Assembly: GCF_900099805.1 (NCBI RefSeq)
Contig: NZ_FNDR01000003.1
Coordinates: forward strand, 1-64,000
Length of the DNA stretch: 64,000 nucleotides
Source: Variovorax sp. OV700
Lineage (GTDB): Bacteria > Pseudomonadota > Gammaproteobacteria > Burkholderiales > Burkholderiaceae_C
Direction of reading: 5' to 3'
Each line of letters begins with the position of its first letter. Within the stretch, counting starts at the first letter, position 1. The notes under the pieces are model-generated. The model was not told the DNA's origin. It ran no database searches and worked only from the letters and a program-made list of their open reading frames with translations. A program made the translations under genes and the position numbers. Below are positions 1 to 8,082 of this stretch, piece after piece.

Positions 1-43
1 CCAGCGTGTAGTCACGCTGCGTGCGTTTGACGCCTGATTCCAT
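1..43 (-). CDS. IS3-family transposase OrfA, N-terminal 14 codons only (partial)
   Basis: The minus strand from an ATG at 43 reads MESGVKRTQRDYTL and then leaves the window. The start KRTQRDYTL resembles the N-terminus of OrfA helix-turn-helix proteins of IS3-family elements, as I remember them. OrfA binds the terminal repeats, and OrfAB, made by frameshifting, is the active transposase. Only the very start is visible, so intactness cannot be judged. The adjacent inverted repeat at 71-95 supports the call. Confidence 0.6.
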   Translation of the reverse strand, partial: MESGVKRTQRDYTL

Positions 44-95
44 TGACTTGCCTTTTCTTGGGGGAAAAGGTGTCAACCCATTTCAGGACGGGTCA
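1..95 (-). mobile_element. IS3-family insertion sequence, terminal fragment cut by window edge
   Basis: Read on the minus strand, bases 95 to 71 form a candidate terminal inverted repeat beginning TGACCCGTCCTGAAATGGG and ending TTGACA. A transposase reading frame follows at 43. I recall this combination from IS3-type elements of Burkholderiales; that is from memory, not a search. The TTGACA in the repeat could serve as an outward-in -35 box for the transposase. The insertion lies just outside the bidirectional terminator at 104-132, a neutral landing site. The rest of the element and the second repeat lie left of the window. Confidence 0.65.
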
Positions 96-103
96 CGCCC
101 AAG

Positions 104-132
104 AAAAATGCCCGGTTCGTCCGGGCTTTTTT
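104..132. terminator. Bidirectional intrinsic terminator
   Basis: A perfect GCCCGG / CCGGGC stem (110-115 with 121-126) encloses a TTCGT loop. It is flanked by an A-run on the left (104-108) and a T-run on the right (127-132), so it can terminate transcription from either side. On the minus strand it lies 27 bases beyond the stop of the ferritin-like gene. Confidence 0.85.
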
Positions 133-158
133 CTGCGTGGTGGCGGGCTTGGGCCCGC

Positions 159-719
159 TCAGTGGCCGAGCCAATCCTTCAGCTCGTCGGCATGCTCTTC
201 CTCGTCGGAAAGAATGTCTTCCAGCATCCGCCGCGTCGTCGGATCCTTGTCGCCGATCAGGTTGATCATCTGACGGTAGGTTTCCACCGCAATACGCTCC
301 GCCACGAGGTTGGCGCGCACCATGGACTGCAGGTCCGTGGATTCGTCGTAGCTGGCGTGGCTGCGATCAAGCAGATGCGTGGGTGCAAAGTCGGGCTCGC
401 CGCCCAACTGCACGATGCGTTCCGCGATGCGGTCGGCATGTCCCGACTCTGCGTTGGCGTGCACCAGGAATTCTTCGGCGATCTTCGGCGACGACACTCC
501 GTTGGCGGTGAAGTAGTGGCGCTTGTAGCGCAGCACGCAGACCAGTTCGGTGGCGAGCGCGTCGTTCAGCAGCTTCACGACGTCGTCCCGCCAGGGGCCG
601 TAGCTCGGGGTGACGGCGCCTTCGTCGAGGCTCTTGGCTGCCTCGCCGATGGCTTTCTCGTCGAGCACCAGGCGCTTGTGTCCTGCCGGGTTCGCGGCCG
701 TGGAAACTTGGGCATTCAT
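159..719 (-). CDS. Ferritin-like (bacterioferritin/Dps-type) protein
   Basis: 186 aa, probably a four-helix di-iron protein for iron storage or oxidative protection in the cytoplasm. Visible ligand-like residues fit the ferritin fold: E58 in helix A, E91-x2-H94 in helix B, E141 in helix C and an EEEH segment (173-176) in helix D. The N-terminal 40 residues precede the ferritin core. It overlaps the upstream gene by 4 bases, so the two are probably translationally coupled, and it ends a minus-strand run of small membrane-protein genes. The exact subfamily (bacterioferritin, Dps-like or ferritin-like DUF) cannot be fixed by eye. No heme-ligand Met was sought in detail. Confidence 0.8.
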   Translation of the reverse strand: MNAQVSTAANPAGHKRLVLDEKAIGEAAKSLDEGAVTPSYGPWRDDVVKLLNDALATELVCVLRYKRHYFTANGVSSPKIAEEFLVHANAESGHADRIAERIVQLGGEPDFAPTHLLDRSHASYDESTDLQSMVRANLVAERIAVETYRQMINLIGDKDPTTRRMLEDILSDEEEHADELKDWLGH

Positions 720-1204
720 GAGGGGTCCTTTCGTGGGCTTGTGTTTTTCTGCATCAACGTGTTGACGACGTCAGCCACGTCGGATGTCTTGAGCACAGCC
801 GCCAGCACCGCCGTAAAGGAGAGCAGGCGCCACGGCTTGAGAAGCACCATCGCCGCGCCCGTGGCCGCAGCAATCGCCATGAGCTTCGCTGGCTCCTTGC
901 GGGCATAGTGCTCGAGCACCGGCCGCGCAAGCTGGCCCACCGCATGGGCTGGATGGCGGCGCCACCAGCGCTCGGTCATGCTGCGCGCCATGGAGACCCA
1001 TCTTCGGTGCCCCCGGAACGGATGGCCGGGCTCCGCGGTGTCGTCGACGTCGGGTATTCCCGCCGGCTCTTGCCCTGCTGCACCGCGCCTGCTGCGGAGA
1101 CGGTCGTCCGGCTCGTCGTCACCGTTCAGCTCTTTGACGAGCGCCCGGCGCGAAATGGCAAGCCGCTCCTTCGGCGTGAGAAAACTGCGCTCAACGTCGT
1201 TCAT
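716..1204 (-). CDS. Hypothetical membrane-associated protein of YqjD/YqjE-type operon
   Basis: 162 aa. The N-terminal half is charged and probably disordered (KERLAISRRALVKEL followed by an Arg/Asp-rich stretch). The C-terminal half has one or two hydrophobic segments at about residues 108-140. It occupies the place where YqjK-like or similar small proteins follow YqjE. Its start overlaps the end of the upstream PF07332-type gene and its stop overlaps the ferritin start, implying an operon. No function can be assigned. Confidence 0.65.
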   Translation of the reverse strand: MNDVERSFLTPKERLAISRRALVKELNGDDEPDDRLRSRRGAAGQEPAGIPDVDDTAEPGHPFRGHRRWVSMARSMTERWWRRHPAHAVGQLARPVLEHYARKEPAKLMAIAAATGAAMVLLKPWRLLSFTAVLAAVLKTSDVADVVNTLMQKNTSPRKDPS

Positions 1205-1574
1205 GGCGGGCTCCTGCTTCGTGCAATGCCGTCAGGTCTGCATGGACCTGCTCGCGCAGATCGTCGAACCCGTAGGCCGGGAACGGTCGCGCGGCCAGCC
1301 AGGCACAGATGCCGGCAAATACCAGCGCCGCGCCGGGAACGGCGACCAGTACCCAGTGAAAGCTGCCATGCAGCACGCCCATCAGCACCGCAACGCCGAT
1401 GAGCCCGAGCGCCAGCATGGCGCTGGCCGCAGCCAGCACGCCGGCCACGATGCGCGCGACAATGCCGCGCCCGGCCTCTGAGGCCTCCTGCCTGACCAGC
1501 GCCGCGTAGTTCGCCGCGTGTTCGGCAATGAGTTCCGGATGCCCGAGCACCGTGGAAAAGATCGGATGAAGCAT
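1191..1574 (-). CDS. Phage holin family / YqjE-like inner-membrane protein (PF07332 type)
   Basis: 127 aa from the ATG at 1574. The longer frame, starting at 1691, would overlap the upstream DUF883 gene and begins with implausible sequence. Two strong hydrophobic stretches occupy about residues 45-75 and 80-103, followed by a polar tail, as in YqjE proteins. Despite the family name it is not evidence of a prophage. YqjD-YqjE pairs are chromosomal genes often linked to stationary phase and ribosome or membrane association. It sits between a DUF883 gene and the 162-aa gene in one minus-strand run. Confidence 0.75.
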   Translation of the reverse strand: MLHPIFSTVLGHPELIAEHAANYAALVRQEASEAGRGIVARIVAGVLAAASAMLALGLIGVAVLMGVLHGSFHWVLVAVPGAALVFAGICAWLAARPFPAYGFDDLREQVHADLTALHEAGARHERR

Positions 1575-1617
1575 GGTGCGCGGGAATCGGGTGGAGCGGC
1601 GGATTGGCGGCAGCGGA

Positions 1618-1995
1618 TCAGTAGTCGTCCCGATGGTTGCGGCTGGCCAGCACGATGAGCGCGGTGATCGCGGCGCCGGCTGCGGCGGCAATCAGCACCG
1701 AGCGCACGGGCTGGTCGGAGATATAGCGGCCAGTGACGTCGGCAGCCTGTTCGAGCCGGCGCTGGGCACGGGCACTCGTGGTCGATGCCGCATCGAGGCC
1801 GCGCTGCACTGCCTGCTGCACGCGCGCTGCCAGTTGCTCGACCGCGGGTTCCGCATCGCGGCGCAGTTCGCGCACCTTCTCGCCGGCCGCATTCACTGCG
1901 TTCTGCGCATAAGCGCGGGTCGTGTCGACCGCGTCGTTGGCAGTCTGGCGCGCCTCTTCGGCAATTTGCGAGGGAGTCTTGGTCGTCGTGTTCAT
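1618..1995 (-). CDS. DUF883 / ElaB-YqjD family protein
   Basis: 125 aa. A long amphipathic, Ala/Arg/Gln-rich helical region (residues 1-95) precedes a C-terminal Gly/Ala-rich transmembrane helix (about 97-118) and a short charged tail ending RNHRDDY. This is the layout of YqjD/ElaB tail-anchored proteins, which in E. coli bind stationary-phase ribosomes at the inner membrane. It is first in the run with the YqjE-like, 162-aa and ferritin-like genes. A purine-rich ribosome site (GGAAAGGAA) lies just upstream of the ATG. Confidence 0.8.
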   Translation of the reverse strand: MNTTTKTPSQIAEEARQTANDAVDTTRAYAQNAVNAAGEKVRELRRDAEPAVEQLAARVQQAVQRGLDAASTTSARAQRRLEQAADVTGRYISDQPVRSVLIAAAAGAAITALIVLASRNHRDDY

Positions 1996-2049
1996 GAGAA
2001 TTTCCTTTCCGGGGAGATGAATTGCGGGAGCCTGCTGATCGTAACGACG

Positions 2050-2214
2050 CTACTTGCGCCTGAGCAAGCCGGCCAGAAAACTAGCGATGGCAAGCACGGC
2101 GAAGATCACGAAAAGGATCTTTGCGATTCCTACTGCGCTGGCTGCAATGCCGCCGAAACCGAATACGGCGGCAATCAGGGCGATGACCAGAAACACCACT
2201 GCGTAATACAACAT
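2050..2214 (-). CDS. DUF1328 family small membrane protein (YtjA-like)
   Basis: 54 aa from the ATG at 2214, which is preceded by GGAG. It has two hydrophobic helices with a central [18 protein letters not shown] segment and a short RRK tail, the typical DUF1328 pattern. The frame is open upstream, but the extension is not membrane-like. Function is unknown in the family; proximity to YqjD/ferritin-type genes suggests an envelope or stationary-phase stress role (inference). The 211 bases between it and the histidine kinase stop hold no gene that I can see. Confidence 0.8.
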   Translation of the reverse strand: MLYYAVVFLVIALIAAVFGFGGIAASAVGIAKILFVIFAVLAIASFLAGLLRRK

Positions 2215-2425
2215 GTGGACTCCTTCGAGGCTTCGCTCGTAGTTTTTAGAAGGCCCGTTCAAAAGAGGAATGAGATGAACGGCTCGGGATCAACCTTAAG
2301 TGGCCCCCCCGCCAGACCCTGTCAGCGACCGGGCGCGGGGTGCGTAGGAGATGGCCGAGTTCCTCAAAAGCCGCCTGTGCGGCGAGTCGCGCAAGGGCGT
2401 CGGCGCCGCGGCCCCCGGTGCTGCG

Positions 2426-3769
2426 TCAAAGCACCTTGACGGTCGGCAGCATGGCGCTCAGCCGGGTGCCGCGCCCCGGCGTAGAAGCGATCGTGAGCCT
2501 GCCGCGGGCGGCCTCGACCCGGTGGCGCATGCCCGCGAGGCCGTGGGTCGAGGGGTGGACGCGCAGGGGATCAAAGCCCTTCCCGTTGTCGGCGACTTCC
2601 ACGATCACGTGGTTCTCGTAGTTCTTCAGGACGATCGTGGCTTCGCCGGCTTCCGCGTACTTGCCGATGTTGGTGAGGCTCTCCTGCACCATGCGGTAGA
2701 TCGTGAGCTGGCGCGATTCGTCCATGGCCACGGGTTCGAGCGCCATCTGCACCTGGATGCCCGATCGCTCGGCGAATTCGCGTCCGAGAATCTCGAGCGA
2801 TGCGACCAGCCCGAGGTTCGAAAGCGATGAGGGTCGCAGGTCTTCGATGATGCGGCGCTTGAGCGCGATGCCGCTGTTCAGCAGCTCGGTCAGATGCTGC
2901 AGCCGCTGGGTGGCGTCGGGCGCATCGAGCAGCCTCGACTTGAGACGGGCGACGTCCAGCTTGGCTGCCGTGAGCAGCGAGCCGAGTTCGTCGTGCAGTT
3001 CGCGCGCGAGATAGCCGCGCTCTGTTTCGCGCACGTCCTGCAGGTGGGTGGCCAGTTCGGCCAGCGACGCTGTGCGTTCGCGCACCTCGTCTTCGAGCGC
3101 GTTGCGTTCCCGCTGCAGCGTTTCCTGCTGGCGCTCCCCGATCGAGCGCAGCGCATGCGTCTGCCGCAGGTACAGGAAAAACGCAAAAAAAGCGGCTAAC
3201 GCCACGATGGCGGTGCCGATGCGCGCCAGCTGCAGTGACCTCATCACCTGCACCTGGCTTTCGTTCAGGGTCCTGTTGCTGTTTGCGACCAGGTCGAGGG
3301 CGCTCTTGCGGATGGCGTCCATTTCCTCGCGCCCGACGTCGGTCGTGATGACGAACTTCCAGGCGTCGTCCTTGCCGTCCTGCCGCAGCCGCACGCTCAT
3401 GTCCATTTCGGCGATCTTGCGCAGTACGTGCTTGGAAAGGTCCGCCAACTGCGTGCGCTCGGCCGGCCGTTCGGCGTAAAGTTGGCGTAGTGTGGCCAGA
3501 TGCCCGTCGACCTGTCTGACTGCCGCGTCGTAGGGCTGGCGGTAGCTGGTTTCGCCGGTCAGGAGATAGCCTCGCTGGCCGGTTTCGGCATCGAGCATGT
3601 TCTGCAGAATAAGGTTGAGCGTGGCGCGCACCTTTTGCGCCTCGCCGATGTCCGCCAGCGCACGGCTCGACTGGCGGTAACCGGCCTCGTTGATGCCAAC
3701 GAGTGCCAGCGCAGCCAGCGCCGCGAGCAGGAGGCTCACGGCCATTTTTGGAGGAGCTAACCAGTGCAT
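2426..3769 (-). CDS. CHASE3-domain sensor histidine kinase (HisKA_3/NarX-UhpB class)
   Basis: 447 aa from the ATG at 3769. The order is TM1 (about 9-28), an extracytoplasmic CHASE3-like helical domain (about 30-180) with the ETGQRGYLLTGE motif, TM2 (about 183-202), a coiled-coil linker, a HisKA_3 dimerisation domain with ARELHDELGSLL and phosphoacceptor H259, and a C-terminal HATPase domain with ADNGKGFD and GLAGMRHR. The N-box reads ESLTNIGKYAEA, where NxxKHA is usual. It is divergent from a NarL-type response regulator 107 bp away, the likely partner. The signal sensed is not evident. A longer start at 3859 is possible but would sit almost in the partner's promoter. Confidence 0.9.
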   Translation of the reverse strand: MHWLAPPKMAVSLLLAALAALALVGINEAGYRQSSRALADIGEAQKVRATLNLILQNMLDAETGQRGYLLTGETSYRQPYDAAVRQVDGHLATLRQLYAERPAERTQLADLSKHVLRKIAEMDMSVRLRQDGKDDAWKFVITTDVGREEMDAIRKSALDLVANSNRTLNESQVQVMRSLQLARIGTAIVALAAFFAFFLYLRQTHALRSIGERQQETLQRERNALEDEVRERTASLAELATHLQDVRETERGYLARELHDELGSLLTAAKLDVARLKSRLLDAPDATQRLQHLTELLNSGIALKRRIIEDLRPSSLSNLGLVASLEILGREFAERSGIQVQMALEPVAMDESRQLTIYRMVQESLTNIGKYAEAGEATIVLKNYENHVIVEVADNGKGFDPLRVHPSTHGLAGMRHRVEAARGRLTIASTPGRGTRLSAMLPTVKVL

Positions 3770-3876
3770 GAAACTTTCGAAGGTGCTTTCAACACAAGTT
3801 CGTGAATAATCGATAACTAGCAGGGGACCGGCATGTTGCAGCTTCCACAGATGCGACACAACGAAGAAAGTAACAG

Positions 3877-4509
3877 ATGATCAAAATTGGAATTGTGGAC
3901 GACCACGCCATCGTGAGATCTGGCCTGAGGCAGTTCTTCTCCGAACACGTCGACTTGCGCGTGGCCGGCGAAGCCGCCAGTGGCCGCGAAGCCATCGAAC
4001 TCGTGCGCACCACGGAACTCGATGTGCTGGTGATGGACCTTTCCATGCCCGGGCAGAGCGGCATCGACGCTCTTGCCATGATCCGCGCCAAGGCGCCGGA
4101 CGTGGGCATCCTGATCCTGAGCGGCTATCCCGAAGAGCACTACGCGATGAATCTCATCCGGCAGGGCGCGAGCGGGTACCTCAACAAGGAGTGCGACCCG
4201 ATCGAGATCGTCAATGCGATTCGCACCATCTCGCTCGGCCGCCGTTACATCACGCCGGCCGTTGCGGAGTTGCTCGCACGCCAGCTCGACCGCAAGGACG
4301 ATGCTGCACCGCACGAACAACTCTCGGAGCGGGAATTCCAGGTGTTCCTGAAGCTCGCCAAAGGCGAAACCGCGGGCGACATTGCCAAGACGCTGTCGTT
4401 GTCGGTCAAGACCGTCAGTACCTACCGGACGCGCTTGATGGAGAAGATGAACCTGTCTTCCAACAGCGACCTCACGTACTACGCCTTGAAGAACAAGCTG
4501 ATCGATTGA
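3877..4509 (+). CDS. NarL/FixJ-type response regulator
   Basis: 210 aa. The receiver domain (1-120) has the acidic pair DD (9-10), phosphoacceptor D54 in VMDLSMPG and the conserved Lys in YLNKE. The C-terminal LuxR-type HTH (about 148-205) carries LSEREFQVF, SVKTVSTYRTRLMEKM. It should be phosphorylated by the divergent CHASE3 kinase and act as a transcription factor. The 107-bp divergent spacer probably contains both promoters. A strong intrinsic terminator follows directly. Confidence 0.92.
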   Translation: MIKIGIVDDHAIVRSGLRQFFSEHVDLRVAGEAASGREAIELVRTTELDVLVMDLSMPGQSGIDALAMIRAKAPDVGILILSGYPEEHYAMNLIRQGASGYLNKECDPIEIVNAIRTISLGRRYITPAVAELLARQLDRKDDAAPHEQLSEREFQVFLKLAKGETAGDIAKTLSLSVKTVSTYRTRLMEKMNLSSNSDLTYYALKNKLID

Positions 4510-4534
4510 GGGCAACAGCCCCGTGTCGAACAAG

Positions 4535-4560
4535 AAGCGGCCCATTGCGGCCGCTTTTTC
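4535..4560 (+). terminator. Intrinsic terminator after the NarL-type regulator
   Basis: A perfect 8-bp stem AAGCGGCC / GGCCGCTT (4535-4542 with 4549-4556) with a CATTGC loop runs into TTTTT (4555-4559) and further T-rich sequence. It lies between convergent genes ending at 4509 (+) and 4565 (-), and is best suited to the plus strand. Confidence 0.88.
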
Positions 4561-4564
4561 GTTT

Positions 4565-4963
4565 TCAGTCTGAGGCGGGACGGTGAGCCGCTGCCTCGAG
4601 GATGCAGAAGTCGACCAGCGCGTCGATCTCGTTCGACTTGTCGAACACCGCATCGACACCGAATTCGGCGCAGCGCCGCCGGATGTCGGGCGTCGCATAG
4701 TTGCTGAGCACCACCACCTTCTGGTTGGCCCGGCGCGCGGTGCAGGCCTGGAGCACGCCAAGCCCGCTGCCTTGCTTGAGAAAAAGATCGACCACCGCCA
4801 GATCCCACTCTTCGCTATGGTCGTGCAGCCACTGCCTCGCATTTGCTTCGGTTTCGGCAAAGCCGACGACCGTCGTGCAGGTAAGTTCTTCCAGAGTGCC
4901 AATGAGGTTTTCACGGATCGTGGGGTTGTCTTCGACGATATAGGTCTGCAATCTGGTATCCAT
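4565..4963 (-). CDS. Stand-alone response regulator receiver (CheY-like)
   Basis: 132 aa from the ATG at 4963; an upstream in-frame extension to 5053 looks non-coding. It is a single receiver domain with VEDN acidic residues near the N-terminus, phosphoacceptor D59 in VVDLFLK and the conserved Lys in VFDKS. There is no output domain. It is convergent with the NarL-type regulator and lies close to an orphan-looking kinase, so it could be a second phosphate acceptor or sink for that kinase (inference). The 233 bp upstream to the AsmA gene hold no other gene that I can support. Confidence 0.85.
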   Translation of the reverse strand: MDTRLQTYIVEDNPTIRENLIGTLEELTCTTVVGFAETEANARQWLHDHSEEWDLAVVDLFLKQGSGLGVLQACTARRANQKVVVLSNYATPDIRRRCAEFGVDAVFDKSNEIDALVDFCILEAAAHRPASD

Positions 4964-5196
4964 GCCGAACCGCGCTTCCTCTGACGTTGGCAGGTGTCTC
5001 CGAACTCCTGCTGGCGAGTGTCTGCGCATTGAAGATTGATGCCCCGCCGGCAAGCATCATGCAGGGTTCGAGGGACGCGTGTTGTAGGCGTGTTCTGACG
5101 AAGCCGCTTTATCTCTTCGTTCCGTAGGCAATGCCTCACGGTTTTTGCGGTCCACTGCCGACCTGTGGAGCGCCGCGGCCGGTTTATCCAGACGGC

Positions 5197-7236
5197 ATGG
5201 CAACGAATGTCGTCCTTGGCAACCGGCTTCGCACCGGAGAGTTCTGGCTCAAGGTGCTGGGGGTCTTCTTGCTGCTGCTCGCCCTGCTGGCGGTGGTACT
5301 GGCGCTTTTTCCGTGGGACACGCTGCGCGAACCCCTGAACCGCTATGTCAGCGAAAAAACCGGACGCAAGTTCGAGATCACGCGCCGGCTCGACGTCGGG
5401 CTCGGGCTGCGCGGAGCCACCATCAAGGCCGACGGCATCGAGTTTGCCAATCCGCAGTGGGCGCGCGACCCTTACCTGGTCAAGGCGGAGCGCGCCGAAT
5501 TCGACATCCGGCTCTGGCCCCTCATCAGGCAGAAGATCGTGATTCCGCGGCTGGCGCTCGTTTCGCCCACCCTCGGTCTCCAGATGGAGGCCGACGGGCG
5601 GCGTACATGGGCACTCGGCAAGGACACCTCCGACCCCGGCACCGTTCCCGTCATCGGCCTGATGCAGGTCGACAGCGGCGCGGTCGATTTCCTGGCCAAG
5701 CACCTGGGAGTCGACCTGCACGCCGATGTGAACTACGACACCAGTCTCGGCACGCTTCCGCTCAGCTATCGGATCAAGGGCCGCTACAAGGGCCAGCCGC
5801 TGACCGCCGAAGGGCGTACCGGCAACGTGTTGCAGCTCAAGGCGGCCGGCGCGCAGCCGTTTCCGCTGGAGGTAAATGCTGCCGCCGGCCAGACGCGGCT
5901 CAAGGCCTCGGGCACGGTGACCGACTTTGCCGACCTCGACGGGATCGACGCGAAGTTCGAACTCAAGGGCCAGACCCTCGGCGCTCTGTTCCCCCTGCTG
6001 GGCATCGCGCTGCCGGAAACCTCCCCCTATGCGCTGAGCGGCGACCTGCGCAAGCGCGGCAAGCAATGGGAGGTGGCCGGACTCAAGGGCCGGCTCGGTC
6101 TGTCCGACATCGCCGGCGACATGCGTTTCGACCAGGCGGGCAAGGTGCCGCACCTCGCGGGTGAATTGCGCTCTCGGGTGATGGACATGGACGACCTCGG
6201 CCCGCTCATCGGCCTGCCGCCCACCGAACGGTCGGCCAAGGCGGTGGAGGGCGTGGCGCCGCCTCCCACCATCAAGCAGGTCAAGCGAGGCAAGGACGCC
6301 AAGGTGCTGCCGAGCGCCACCCTCGACTTCGATCGGCTGCGCGCGATGAACGCCGACGTCAAGTACGTGGCCGACCGGATCAAGAACGTGCGCGACGTGC
6401 CGCTCGACCGCGGCAGCGTGCAGGTGAAGCTGAACAACAGCGTGCTTGCGCTCGAGCCGCTCGACCTGGGCGTGGGCGGCGGCAAGCTGGCTGGCGCCAT
6501 CCGCATCGACGCCACCCAGAACCCGGCGGACATCCGCGCCTCGCTCGACCTGCGCAATGTGCAACTCAACCGCCTGATTCCCAAGATCGAGACCATGCGC
6601 AGCAGCTTCAGCAGGCTCGATGGCCGGATCAATCTGTCGGGGCGGGGAACCTCCGTGGCAAGCTGGCTCGGCGGCGCCTCGGGCGACGTCGCGGCGCTGA
6701 CCGGGCGAGGGCGGTTCAGCAACCTGTTGCTCGAGTTCATGGGGCTGGACGGCGCCGAGATCATCAAGTTCCTGCTGCGCGGCGACCAGAACGTCGAACT
6801 GCGCTGCGCCGCCATGGCCTTCGACGTCAACAAGGGCGTCATGACCAGCCGCAGCATGGTGCTGGACACCGAAGACACCGTTTTCTATGCCAGCGGCCAG
6901 GCCAACCTGGCGACCGAAAAGCTCGACTTCGTGGTGCGCCCCCAGCCCAAGGACCGAAGCTTCCTGTCGCTGCGCTCGCCGCTGGTCGTCGGCGGCACCT
7001 TCGGGGCGCCGACCGGCGGGGTGCAGGCGGCGCCGCTGGCGGAGCGCGGCATCGCCGCCCTGGTGCTGGGCGCGCTCAATCCGCTGCTGGCCCTGGCTGC
7101 CACCGTCGAGACCGGGCCGGGCGAGGATGCCGATTGCAAGGGTGTGCTGGCACAAGCCAACAAACCTTCAACCGGTGCGGCGGCCGCGGGTGCGGCCAAG
7201 GCGAAGGGTGCGAAGCAGCAGCCGCCGCCGCGCTGA
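5197..7236 (+). CDS. AsmA family protein
   Basis: 679 aa from the ATG at 5197; upstream sequence to 5131 is open but less likely coding. An N-terminal membrane anchor (about 15-37) is followed by a long beta-rich periplasmic region. The C-terminal part (about residues 430-620) has the AsmA-type pattern, including LDGRINLSGRGTSVASWL and a region ending FVVRPQPKDRSFLSLRSPLVVGG. The last 25 residues are Ala/Lys-rich and low complexity. AsmA-like proteins are thought to take part in envelope lipid transport or outer-membrane biogenesis. It is monocistronic and convergent with the MoeB-like gene. Confidence 0.85.
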   Translation: MATNVVLGNRLRTGEFWLKVLGVFLLLLALLAVVLALFPWDTLREPLNRYVSEKTGRKFEITRRLDVGLGLRGATIKADGIEFANPQWARDPYLVKAERAEFDIRLWPLIRQKIVIPRLALVSPTLGLQMEADGRRTWALGKDTSDPGTVPVIGLMQVDSGAVDFLAKHLGVDLHADVNYDTSLGTLPLSYRIKGRYKGQPLTAEGRTGNVLQLKAAGAQPFPLEVNAAAGQTRLKASGTVTDFADLDGIDAKFELKGQTLGALFPLLGIALPETSPYALSGDLRKRGKQWEVAGLKGRLGLSDIAGDMRFDQAGKVPHLAGELRSRVMDMDDLGPLIGLPPTERSAKAVEGVAPPPTIKQVKRGKDAKVLPSATLDFDRLRAMNADVKYVADRIKNVRDVPLDRGSVQVKLNNSVLALEPLDLGVGGGKLAGAIRIDATQNPADIRASLDLRNVQLNRLIPKIETMRSSFSRLDGRINLSGRGTSVASWLGGASGDVAALTGRGRFSNLLLEFMGLDGAEIIKFLLRGDQNVELRCAAMAFDVNKGVMTSRSMVLDTEDTVFYASGQANLATEKLDFVVRPQPKDRSFLSLRSPLVVGGTFGAPTGGVQAAPLAERGIAALVLGALNPLLALAATVETGPGEDADCKGVLAQANKPSTGAAAAGAAKAKGAKQQPPPR

Positions 7237-7279
7237 TGCGTTCTGCGCCTGCAGCGCCGCCTTGGCGCCGCGCTTTCCG

Positions 7280-8044
7280 TTAGTTGCCTGCTGCTGCGCG
7301 TTGCGCGCACACGCTGCAATGCGGATCGCGCGCAATCTTCAGCGTGTCGAACGCCGTGCGGCGCCCGTCGAACATCAGGAGCTTGCCCGCCAGCGATGGA
7401 CCGATGCCCGCCAGCAGCTTGAGCGCTTCGCTGGCCTGCAGCGTGCCGATGGTGCCGACCACTGGGCCGAACACGCCAAGCACCGCGCAAAGCGTTTCCT
7501 CGAAGGCCGCGTCGGGTGGAAAGATGCACGCATAGCAGGGGGAGGCGGGGTCGCGCGTGTCGTACACGCTCAACTGGCCATCGAAGCGGATCGCCGCGCC
7601 GGCCACCAGCGGCTTGCCGTGCGCCACGCAGGCGCGGTTGACGGCGTGCCGGGTGGCAAAGTTGTCGCAGCAGTCGACCACCACGTCCGCCGCCGCGACG
7701 AGGCGCGAGAGCAGCGCTTCGTCCGCTCGCAGGGCGTGCGTCTCGATGGCGATGTCGGGGTTGATGCCGCGCATGGCCTCTGCGGCCGATTCGACCTTGA
7801 GGCGACCCACGCGTGCGTTCGTGTGGGCGACCTGGCGCTGCAGGTTAGTGAGGTCGACCTCGTCGTCGTCCACCAGCACGATGTGCCCGACGCCGGCGGC
7901 CGCGAGGTACAGCGCCACGGGCGAACCCAGGCCACCCGCGCCGATGACCAGCGCGCGCCCGGCAGTGACGCGCTCCTGGCCGTCGATGCCGAACTCCTCG
8001 AGCAGGATGTGCCGCGAATAGCGCAGCAGGTCGTGATCGTCCAT
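7280..8044 (-). CDS. MoeB/ThiF/HesA family adenylyltransferase
   Basis: 254 aa. E1-like enzyme that adenylates the C-terminal glycine of a sulfur-carrier protein (MoaD or ThiS) for molybdopterin or thiazole synthesis. The nucleotide-binding GAGGLG loop is at about 35-40, DDDEVDLTNLQRQ contacts follow, and VVDCCDNFATR carries the conserved Asp-Asn. Two CxxC pairs (CYAC near 170 and CSVC at 243-246) form the structural zinc site. It has no rhodanese domain, so it is MoeB/ThiF-length rather than MOCS3-like. It lies 38 bp downstream of ctpA. Family members are hard to divide into MoeB or ThiF by eye. A MoeB role would suit the Mo-cofactor enzymes at 34-52 kb. Confidence 0.85.
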   Translation of the reverse strand: MDDHDLLRYSRHILLEEFGIDGQERVTAGRALVIGAGGLGSPVALYLAAAGVGHIVLVDDDEVDLTNLQRQVAHTNARVGRLKVESAAEAMRGINPDIAIETHALRADEALLSRLVAAADVVVDCCDNFATRHAVNRACVAHGKPLVAGAAIRFDGQLSVYDTRDPASPCYACIFPPDAAFEETLCAVLGVFGPVVGTIGTLQASEALKLLAGIGPSLAGKLLMFDGRRTAFDTLKIARDPHCSVCAQRAAAGN

Positions 8045-8082
8045 GCGCGCCTCGGCCCGCCCTGCCTTGACAGGTGCGCGCT

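Noticed and set aside
1191..1574. Possible prophage, because the gene belongs to a phage holin-named family
   Set aside because: It sits in a chromosomal YqjD/YqjE-type operon with no other phage genes nearby.
3817..7155. Very long open frame on the minus strand opposite the AsmA gene
   Set aside because: It runs across AsmA, the stand-alone receiver and the NarL-type regulator in antisense. It is low-complexity His/Gln/Arg/Ala sequence typical of GC-rich shadow frames.
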